In this document: positions 54,350-61,456 of the stretch, piece by piece
Position numbering within the stretch: the first letter of the stretch is position 1
How the letters are laid out: every line of letters begins with the position of its first letter
Source of the DNA: Magnetospirillum sp.
GTDB lineage: Bacteria; Pseudomonadota; Alphaproteobacteria; Rhodospirillales; Magnetospirillaceae
Length of the DNA: 64,000 nt
Reading direction: 5' to 3'
Assembly: GCA_024707145.1 (NCBI GenBank)
Contig: JANQAI010000011.1
Location: forward strand, 930,001 to 994,000
Translations under genes and position numbers: made by a program
Notes under the pieces: model-generated
Database searches by the model: none
Seen by the model: only the letters and a program-made list of their open reading frames with translations
What the model was told of the DNA's origin: nothing

Positions 54350-56504
54350 TCAGTTGCGGGCGCGCTCAACCGAATTAATGGCCGGAGTGGCGCGCAATGC
54401 GGCGATGACGTTGGTCAGATGCTTCACATCCCGCACTTCGATGTCGATGATCATCTCGAAGAACTCGGTGGTGCGGTTGGTAATCTTCAGGTTGATGATG
54501 TTGCCCATGTTCTTGGCGATCACGGTGGTCACCGCGCCCAGGGCGCCGGGTTCGTTGTTCACTACCAGATCGATGCGCCCCACATGGGCATTGCCGTCGC
54601 CGGCCTCCCACGAGATGTCCAGCCAGCGCTCGGGCGTGTCCACGTATTGCTCCAGGTTGTCGCAATCGATGGTGTGGACGGTGACGCCCTTGCCGGTGGT
54701 GACGATGCCGACGATGCGGTCGCCCGGCAGCGGATGGCAGCAGCCGGCGAAATGCACCGCCATGCCGGGGATCAGCCCCTTGATGGGGACGGCGTTGGCC
54801 CTGTCCTTGGCGCTGGTGGGCGCCTTGGCCTTGGCCAGCGGCACGACGTTGTCCGGCCGCGGCGTCCCGGATTTCAACTCGGGATAGACGGTGGCGACCA
54901 CCTCGCGGCCGGTCAGCGTCCCCTCGCCCACCATGGCGACGAGATCGTCGACGGTGGGCGCCTTGAAGATCTTGAGGACCCCCTCCACCGCCTTTTCGGT
55001 GAACTCGTAGCCCTCCTGCCGGAACGCCCGCACCAGGATGGCGCGGCCCAGGTCCACGTACTGGGCGCGCTGCTGGGTCCGGATGAAACGGCGGATGCGG
55101 GCACGTGCCTTGCCGGTGACGACGAAGCGTTCCCAGGTGGGATTGGGCGTCTGCGCCTTGGAGGTGATGATCTCCACCTGGTCGCCGTTCTGCAGGCGCG
55201 AGCGCAGCGGCATGATGCGACCGTTGATCTTGGCGCCGACGCAAGTATCGCCCACGTCCGAGTGGACGGCGTAGGCGAAGTCCACCGGAGTCGCCCCCGA
55301 CGGCAGGGCGATCAGATCGCCCTTGGGGGTGAAGCAGAACACCTGATCCTGGAACATCTCCAGCTTGGTGTGTTCCAGGAATTCGTCGGGGTTGGAGGCG
55401 TGCTCCAGGATATCCAGCAGTTCGCGCAGCCAGCGGTACTGCCGGCCGTCGGTCATCCTGGCGCTGCCGCCGGCCTTGTACTTCCAGTGGGCCGCCACGC
55501 CCAGGCTCGGACACTTCGTGCATCTCGTTGGTGCAAATCTGCACCTCGATACGGTGACGCTCGGGGCCGAACACGCCGGTGTGCAGCGAACGGTAGCCGT
55601 TGGGCTTGGGCGTCGAGATGTAGTCCTTGAAGCGGTTGGGCACCATCGGATACTTGGAATGGATCACGCCCAGGGCGCGATAGCAGTCCTCGATAGTGGG
55701 CACCGCCACGCGGAAGGCCATGATGTCGGACAACTGCTCGAAGCCGACATTCTTGCGCTGCATCTTCAGCCAGATGGAATAAGGCGTCTTCTCGCGCCCT
55801 GACACCGTGGCCTTGACCCCGGCCTCCTCCAGCGTCTTGCGCAGTTCCTCCAGGATGCGGCCGATGAGGTCGCCGCCCTGCTCGCGCAGAAAGTTCAGGC
55901 GCGCGATGATGGAGGCGCGGGCGTCGCCGTGCAGTTCGGCGAAGGCCAGGTCCTCCAGTTCCATCTTGATCTCCTGCATGCCGATGCGTTCGGCCAGCGG
56001 AGCGTAAATTTCCATGGTCTCCAGCGCGATGCGGCGGCGCTTGTCGGGCTTGGAGATGTAGTGCAGCGTGCGCATGTTGTGCACGCGATCGGCCAGCTTG
56101 ACCAGCAGGACGCGGATGTCCTCGCTCATGGCCAGCACCAGCTTGCGCAGGTTTTCCGCCTGCTTGGCATGGTCCGACTGCAGCTCGATGCGTGACAGCT
56201 TGGTCACACCGTCCACCAGGCGCCCGATCTCGGGCCCGAACAGCTTGTCGATATCCTCCAGCGTGGCTGGAGTGTCCTCGATGGTGTCGTGCAGCAGCGC
56301 GGTGATGATGGAGGCGGAATCCAGCCGGTACTTGGTCAGGATGCCGGCCACTTCGATGGGATGCGAGAAGTACGGGTCGCCCGAGGCGCGCTTTTGCGAA
56401 CCGTGCATCTTCATGGCGAAGACGTAGGCGCGATTGATCGCATCCTCGTCCGCATTGGGATCGTAGGACTTGACCCGCTCCACCAGTTCGAATTGGCGCA
56501 TCAT
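54350..56504 (-). CDS. rsh: Bifunctional (p)ppGpp synthetase/hydrolase Rsh (reading frame broken)
   Basis: This is the single stringent-response enzyme type of alphaproteobacteria. The hydrolase has [20 protein letters not shown] (HD motif) near residue 70. The synthetase has the [20 protein letters not shown] region, whose RxKD marks the bifunctional class. The TGS domain ([20 protein letters not shown]) and a C-terminal ACT domain ([20 protein letters not shown]) lie in another frame. The break is at HEVSE: the coding strand reads GAGCCTGGGC instead of GAGCTGGGC (extra base at 55504-55505), after which [10 protein letters not shown] follows. ATG 56504 or 56501 starts it, after AAGGAAG. rpoZ lies 90 bp upstream. 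Confidence 0.92.
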
Positions 56505-56594
56505 GGAATCATCTTCCTTCCCGGCGCGCCGCTTCCGGGCAGGATCGGGGGCGGCGCAAGGCGGACGCTTTCGCCACGACCGCCCCCAAAGGGA

Positions 56595-56987
56595 TTACTC
56601 GTCGATGTCGGGGACGTCGCCACCGGCATCGAAATCAACGCCTTCGTCGGAGACGGTCAGGCCGTCCTCGATGGCCTCGTCCTCCGAGGCGATGTTCTCG
56701 AACACCATCTCGCGGTCGGGCATGAAGGACTCCATTTCGTCCTCCTCCGGCTCGTCGACCTCGACATGCTTCTGCAGGCCCGACACCAGCGAATTGCGCA
56801 GGCCATCCAGTTGAACGGTGTCGTCGGCGATTTCGCGCAACGCCACCACCGGATTCTTGTCGTTGTCGCGCTCGACGGTCAGCTTGGAACCGGACGAGAT
56901 GTCACGAGCCCGCTGGGCGGCTACCAGGACCAGCTCAAAGCGGTTCGGAACCTTAACTACGCAATCTTCTACCGTAACGCGCGCCAT
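56595..56987 (-). CDS. rpoZ: RNA polymerase omega subunit
   Basis: The 130-residue protein begins [20 protein letters not shown], followed by [12 protein letters not shown] and [18 protein letters not shown], the omega fold that stabilises the beta' subunit. Its C-terminus is a long acidic tail ([20 protein letters not shown]), common in alphaproteobacteria. Omega also forms one ppGpp site, which fits its rpoZ-rsh linkage. The gene is divergent from the NYN gene. Confidence 0.96.
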   Translation of the reverse strand: MARVTVEDCVVKVPNRFELVLVAAQRARDISSGSKLTVERDNDKNPVVALREIADDTVQLDGLRNSLVSGLQKHVEVDEPEEDEMESFMPDREMVFENIASEDEAIEDGLTVSDEGVDFDAGGDVPDIDE

Positions 56988-57183
56988 AGAACGTCCTTTG
57001 ATGAGTGCGTCCGAGGGAAAGAGTCCAGCTTATATATTGGCGCCGGCCGGGAAAGCAAGCGTTCCGCGCCCGCCGCCCCGCGTTGCCTCTTGCGGCGAAT
57101 GGAGGGCGCGCCTACGTTAACGCCATTGCCGAATGCGGGCAGACCCCGCAGAAAACCGCATATTCTTTTAGTCGAGAGCAGCC

Positions 57184-57786
57184 ATGCATTTTTACGACGC
57201 AGAGCGAATCGGCCTGTTCATTGACGGTTCCAACCTTTACGCCGCCGCCCGCGCCCTGGGTTTCGACATCGACTACAAGCGTTTGTTGAATCTATTCGCC
57301 GCCAAGGGCCGCCTCATCCGCGCCTTCTACTATACCGCCCTGATCGAGGATCAGGAATATTCGCCCATCCGGCCGCTGGTGGACTGGCTGGACTACAACG
57401 GCTACACCATGGTCACCAAGCCGACCAAGGAGTTCACCGATGCCATGGGTCGGCGCAAGATCAAAGGCAACATGGATATCGAGTTGGCCATCGACGTGAT
57501 GGAGATGGCCCAGCACCTGGATCATGTGGTGCTGTTCTCGGGAGACGGCGACTTCCGCCGCCTGGTGGAGGCGGTCCAACGCAAGGGCGTGCGGGTGACC
57601 GTGGTTTCCACCGTGCGCTCGCAGCCGCCCATGGTGGCCGACGAGTTGCGCCGCCAGGCTGACACCTTCCTGGAACTGCTGGACCTGGAACCGCAGATCG
57701 CCCGCACCCAGTATCGCGATGACCGCCCCGCCGGCTATGGGCCGGGCGGCGACCCGCATCCCGAGGAAGAAGACGACCTGTCGTGA
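57184..57786 (+). CDS. NYN domain protein (LabA/DUF88 family)
   Basis: The 200-residue protein is a PIN-like NYN nuclease fold. RIGLFIDGSNLYAAARALGF gives the first conserved Asp and Asn, GNMDIELAIDVMEMAQ the second acidic set, and VVLFSGDGDFRRLVEAVQRK the third. These acidic residues form a metal-dependent RNase centre in family members. Members include LabA of cyanobacteria, but the substrate is unknown. The C-terminus is acidic and disordered. It starts at ATG 57184, is divergent from rpoZ, and overlaps the UDG gene by GTGA. Confidence 0.85.
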   Translation: MHFYDAERIGLFIDGSNLYAAARALGFDIDYKRLLNLFAAKGRLIRAFYYTALIEDQEYSPIRPLVDWLDYNGYTMVTKPTKEFTDAMGRRKIKGNMDIELAIDVMEMAQHLDHVVLFSGDGDFRRLVEAVQRKGVRVTVVSTVRSQPPMVADELRRQADTFLELLDLEPQIARTQYRDDRPAGYGPGGDPHPEEEDDLS

Positions 57787-58445
57787 CGGCCGTGTCCTCT
57801 CCGCCCCCGCCGGTGATGCCGGCGGCGGACTGCCCCCTCTGCCCCCGTCTGGTGGAATTACGCCATAGCAATCGCGCCGCGTGGCCCGACTGGCACAACG
57901 CCCCGGTGCCGTCCTTCGGCGGGCTGGATGCTCGCTACCTGTTCGTCGGCTTGGCCCCCGGCCTGCGCGGCGCCAACCGCACTGGCCGGCCGTTCACCGG
58001 CGACTACGCCGGCGACCTGCTCTATTCCACCCTTGCGACATTCGGCTTGGCACGCGGCACCTATGGCGCCAGCCCGGATGACGGCTTCACCCTGGTGGGC
58101 GCGCGGGTGACCAACGCAGTGCGCTGCGTGCCACCCGACAACAAGCCTCTGCCCGCCGAATTCGCCGCCTGCCGGCCCTTTCTGCTGGCGGAGATGGCGG
58201 CCATGCCCAATCTGCGCGGACTGTTCGCCATCGGCCGCGACGCCCACAATGCCGTGTTGTCGGTGCTTGGCCTACGCAAGGTGGCCTACCCGTTCTCCCA
58301 TGGCGCCGTGCACCATCTGCCGGATGGCCTGCTGCTGGCCGACAGCTATCACTGCTCGCGTTACAACACCAATACCGGCCGGCTGACCGAGGCCATGTTC
58401 CACCAAGCCTTGCGCAATCTGTTGGAGGCTAATCCTAGGCCATAG
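57783..58445 (+). CDS. Uracil-DNA glycosylase, family 5 (UdgB)-like
   Basis: The 220-residue protein starts with GTG 57783. Motif A GLAPGLRGANRTGRPFTGD is the family-5 type (GLAPG-G-N-TGRPFTGD), which lacks the usual catalytic Asp/Asn of family 1. CPLCPRLVELR, VTNAVRCVPPDNKP and FAACRPFLL give the cysteines expected for the 4Fe-4S cluster. SYHCSRYNTNTGRLTEAMF near the end is motif B with the conserved His. It removes uracil and related lesions from DNA. The 4-bp overlap with the NYN gene suggests co-translation, an uncharacterised pairing. Confidence 0.9.
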   Translation: MTAVSSPPPPVMPAADCPLCPRLVELRHSNRAAWPDWHNAPVPSFGGLDARYLFVGLAPGLRGANRTGRPFTGDYAGDLLYSTLATFGLARGTYGASPDDGFTLVGARVTNAVRCVPPDNKPLPAEFAACRPFLLAEMAAMPNLRGLFAIGRDAHNAVLSVLGLRKVAYPFSHGAVHHLPDGLLLADSYHCSRYNTNTGRLTEAMFHQALRNLLEANPRP

Positions 58446-58535
58446 GCCGATGGTGGTGGGGTTAACCGATTTTTGACGGCACGATGACAGAGTAACGGTG
58501 AAAACAAGCGCGCTCGAACGCGCAAAGGAGGCGCC

Positions 58536-58958
58536 GTGGACATCAGCCGTATCGAGTGGAGCGACGAGTTCAAGCTCGGGCTTCCCGCCATCGACGCCGA
58601 GCACAAGGACCTGCTCGAGGCCTGCAACCAGTTCATCGAGGCGGCCCGGGCGAATGCCCCCATCGGCACGCTGGCCGGCATCCTGGAAAACATGATCCTG
58701 CGCACCCGCGCCCATTTCGTGGCCGAGGAGCGCATGCTGGACCGGCACGATTACCCCGGCCTGCTGGCCCACAAGGCGGAGCACGACCGCCTGCTGGCCC
58801 AGGCGGAGACGTTGAAGGCTCGCTACCAGGATGTCAGCCAGGAGGACGAACTGCGCAACCTGACCGGCGAAACCGCCACCTTCTTGCAGACTTGGCTGTT
58901 GGACCATATCCGTACCAACGACCGCCCCTATCGTCCCTACCTGATGAATCTGGCCTGA
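58536..58958 (+). CDS. Bacteriohemerythrin
   Basis: The 140-residue protein is a four-helix di-iron O2-binding hemerythrin. The ligands are all seen: His in LPAIDAEHKDLLEACNQF, His and Glu in RTRAHFVAEERMLDRHDYPG, two His in GLLAHKAEHDRLLAQ, and His/Asp in TWLLDHIRTNDRPYRPYL. It starts with GTG 58536 after AAAGGAGG. Magnetospirilla are known to carry many hemerythrins, which fits a microaerobic life. It is single-domain and soluble, and so an oxygen store or carrier. Confidence 0.94.
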   Translation: MDISRIEWSDEFKLGLPAIDAEHKDLLEACNQFIEAARANAPIGTLAGILENMILRTRAHFVAEERMLDRHDYPGLLAHKAEHDRLLAQAETLKARYQDVSQEDELRNLTGETATFLQTWLLDHIRTNDRPYRPYLMNLA

Positions 58959-59003
58959 ACCGCCGCCGGCCCCCATATAAGTTCCTGGACCCTAGAGCGC
59001 GAT

Positions 59004-59041
59004 GGCGCCAGCGTGGCGCGGTACTGCGCCACGCTGGCGCC
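59004..59041. repeat. 16-bp perfect hairpin
   Basis: Arms at 59004-59019 and 59026-59041 are perfectly complementary with a GTACT-containing 6-nt loop. GCGAT (58999-59003) and ATCGC (59044-59048) extend it with a 2-3 nt bulge. It lies between the hemerythrin and FYDLN genes. It has no T-run on the plus strand other than a late TTTCT. It could be an REP-like element, an RNA structure or a terminator. Confidence 0.55.
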
Positions 59042-59083
59042 TGAATCGCTTTCTAACTTCTTGATAAGAACCAGGAGGACGAG

Positions 59084-59368
59084 GTGGAGCTTGCCGCGCG
59101 TGGAACCAAACGCCGCTGTCCGAGCTGCGGCGCGGCCTATTACGACCTGAATCACGACCCCATCACCTGCCCGAAATGCCAGGCCTTGTTCGTGGAAACT
59201 CACAAGCTGCCGGTACGGGCCTCGCGCATGCGCCAGGACGTGCCGGCGCCCCTGCCCGCCGAGGATGAGCCGGTAGCGTTCGCAGAAGACGAGGTGCTGA
59301 GTGGCGACGACGAGGACGAGGACGATGAAACGCTAATAGACGAAGACGGCGACGAGGACCGGGATTAG
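59084..59368 (+). CDS. TIGR02300 / FYDLN acid domain protein
   Basis: The 94-residue protein starts with GTG 59084 after AGGAGG. A zinc-ribbon start RRCPSCGAAYYDLNHDPITC is followed by PKCQALF, giving two CxxC pairs around the YDLN motif. The second half is very acidic (SGDDEDEDDETLIDEDGD). This family is widespread in alphaproteobacteria and its function is unknown. It is convergent with the GGDEF gene, with 20 bp between. Confidence 0.88.
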   Translation: MELAARGTKRRCPSCGAAYYDLNHDPITCPKCQALFVETHKLPVRASRMRQDVPAPLPAEDEPVAFAEDEVLSGDDEDEDDETLIDEDGDEDRD

Positions 59369-59388
59369 GCATCCACAGCGCGGTCGCC

Positions 59389-61323
59389 CTAGGCATCGAC
59401 GAACTCAAAGTTGTTCTTGCCCCGCTTCTTCACATTGTACATGGCCTCGTCTGCCAATTTCATCAGTTCGGCGCCGTCGGCCGAATGATCGGGGAAGACG
59501 GCGATGCCGATGGAGCCATGAACCTCGGCCACGCCGCCTTCCAGATCGAAGGGTTCGGACAGCCGGTCGAGGATCTTGGCAGCCACCATGGCCACGTCCT
59601 CGCGATTGCGGATCCCCCACAGGATACAGGTGAACTCGTCACCGGCCAAGCGGGCCACTGTGTCCGATGCCCGCATGCATTCGATCAGCCGGGCGGCGGC
59701 CTGCTGCAGCAGGATGTCGCCGGCGGCGTGCCCCAACGTATCGTTGACCTTCTTGAAGCCATCCAGGTCGAGGAACATCAGGGCGAACTGCTTTCCCTCG
59801 CGCCGGCTCTGCCGCACCGCCTGATTGAGGCGGTCAAGGAACAGCGAGCGGTTGGGCAATCCGGTCAGGGCATCGTAATTGGCCTGGCGCCACACCCGCT
59901 CCTCGTCCTCCTTGCGGTGGGTAATATCCGAGAAGATGGCGATGTGATGCGTAGCCACCCCGGCATCGTCCTTGATGGCGGCGATGCTCAGCCACTCGGC
60001 ATAAAACTCGCCCGATTTGCGCCGATTCCAGATTTCTCCGCGCCAACGGCCGGTCCGGCGGATTTCCTCCCACATGGCGCGGTAGAAATCGGCGTCGTGA
60101 CGGCCCGACTGCAGCATGCTCGGATTGGCGCCCAGCACGTCCTCGGGCAGATACTCGGTGATGGCGGTGAAGGCCGGGTTGACGTATTCGATCTGATTGC
60201 GTGAATTGGTGATCACCACCGCCTCGGAAGCGCTCTCCACCACCTTGGCGGTCAGCTTCAGGCTGGCCTCGGCCGCCTTCATGGCGGAAATGTCGTAGAC
60301 CCAGGCCAGATTGACGACATCGTTCTCCATGCGGGTGGTGCGCAGCGTCAGCAAACTCCAGAACGGCGTGCCGTCGCGGCGGCGGAACTCCACCTCCTGA
60401 TCATCGATATGGCCTTGCGCCTTCAGCCGCTCGATGATGCGCCGCCGCTGGGCGTCATCGACGAAATGATTGCGGGCGGGCTTGCCCACCACGTCGTCCT
60501 GGCGGGCGCCGATGATCTCGCAAAAGCGGGTGTTGGCGAAAACCACGCGGCCGTCGGAGCGGCGCGACACCGACACGCCGACCGGGCTTTCCTCCAGGAT
60601 CTTCCACAGTCGTTCCTCAGATTCCCGCAAACCCCGTTCGGCGCGGGTGCGTTCCTCGATATCGGCGCGGATGCGCGCCACCATGGGCTGGAAGACACCG
60701 GCGGCCGATACCACCAGCAAGGCCAGGATGACCACCAGCGCGGCGCCGTGCAGCGCCGACAACCGCACCAGCCTCTCCTCGTTCTCGCGCAGATAGACCC
60801 CCGTCAGGCGGTCGAGCGCTTCGGGCAACGGCCCGGCGGCGGCGGCAATGACGGCGGCCAGATCGGAGTCGTTGGCGGGCACCGTTCCGGGAAGGCGCTG
60901 TGCCATGGCACGGGCATGGGCGGCGAATTCGCGCATCTGCGTGTCCACCTGGCCGTCTGGTCCGAAATACAGCGCCTGCAATTCCCTGGACGGCGGGCGG
61001 GGAGAGCGCAGCTCCGGCAGCCCGGACAGCAGCCCCACATGCGAGGATTCCAGCAGATTAAGGGTATCGACGAAGGCCCGGCTGCCTTCGATGCGCTCCG
61101 CCCCATTGGGCAGCAGTGCCAAGCGCTGCCCGAGGAAGGCGACGCGTTCGGCCAGGGCACGCTGGCGGCCGGCGATGTTGACCAACGCCGTCCCGCTTTC
61201 CGCGTCCATCAGTACGCGGGCCAGTCCAAGGAATGAAGCGATCGCCAAGCCACCCAGCACAGCCAGGACGGCCACGTACCGAATGGTCAGTTCCCTGGTG
61301 ATCTTCTCACCGAAATCCGCCAT
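59389..61323 (-). CDS. Membrane PAS-PAS-GGDEF diguanylate cyclase-like protein
   Basis: The protein is about 644 residues from ATG 61323, which has GGGGAGG upstream. A first helix (IRYVAVLAVLGGLAIASFLG) and a second (LHGAALVVILALLVVSAAGV) enclose a periplasmic helical domain. That domain begins NIAGRQRALAERVAFLGQRL, resembling the PilJ/NarX-type sensor start. Two PAS domains follow (ILEESPVGVSVSRRSDGRVV and VVESASEAVVITNSRNQIEY). The GGDEF domain is LFLDLDGFKKVNDTLGHAAG and ARLAGDEFTCIL. Its motif is AGDEF, with the first Gly replaced; some AGDEF proteins remain active. It probably makes cyclic di-GMP, but activity is untested by sequence alone. Confidence 0.88.
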   Translation of the reverse strand: MADFGEKITRELTIRYVAVLAVLGGLAIASFLGLARVLMDAESGTALVNIAGRQRALAERVAFLGQRLALLPNGAERIEGSRAFVDTLNLLESSHVGLLSGLPELRSPRPPSRELQALYFGPDGQVDTQMREFAAHARAMAQRLPGTVPANDSDLAAVIAAAAGPLPEALDRLTGVYLRENEERLVRLSALHGAALVVILALLVVSAAGVFQPMVARIRADIEERTRAERGLRESEERLWKILEESPVGVSVSRRSDGRVVFANTRFCEIIGARQDDVVGKPARNHFVDDAQRRRIIERLKAQGHIDDQEVEFRRRDGTPFWSLLTLRTTRMENDVVNLAWVYDISAMKAAEASLKLTAKVVESASEAVVITNSRNQIEYVNPAFTAITEYLPEDVLGANPSMLQSGRHDADFYRAMWEEIRRTGRWRGEIWNRRKSGEFYAEWLSIAAIKDDAGVATHHIAIFSDITHRKEDEERVWRQANYDALTGLPNRSLFLDRLNQAVRQSRREGKQFALMFLDLDGFKKVNDTLGHAAGDILLQQAAARLIECMRASDTVARLAGDEFTCILWGIRNREDVAMVAAKILDRLSEPFDLEGGVAEVHGSIGIAVFPDHSADGAELMKLADEAMYNVKKRGKNNFEFVDA

Positions 61324-61412
61324 AGCCCTCCCCAAAGGAAGCGTCCGCTGGTTGCGGCTTCTATCCTTTGGTTTAACATGCCGCCCCGTTTATGGCGACC
61401 GCGCAAATGTGA

Positions 61413-61432
61413 AAGGGGGCTTGCGCCCCCTT
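61413..61432 (-). terminator. Intrinsic terminator after valS
   Basis: An 8-bp stem (61413-61420 with 61425-61432) is followed by TTTC on the minus strand, 24 bp beyond the valS stop. It is the probable end of valS transcription. Confidence 0.7.
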
Positions 61433-61456
61433 CCCTTGTCTCCGGTTGTCCCGCGA

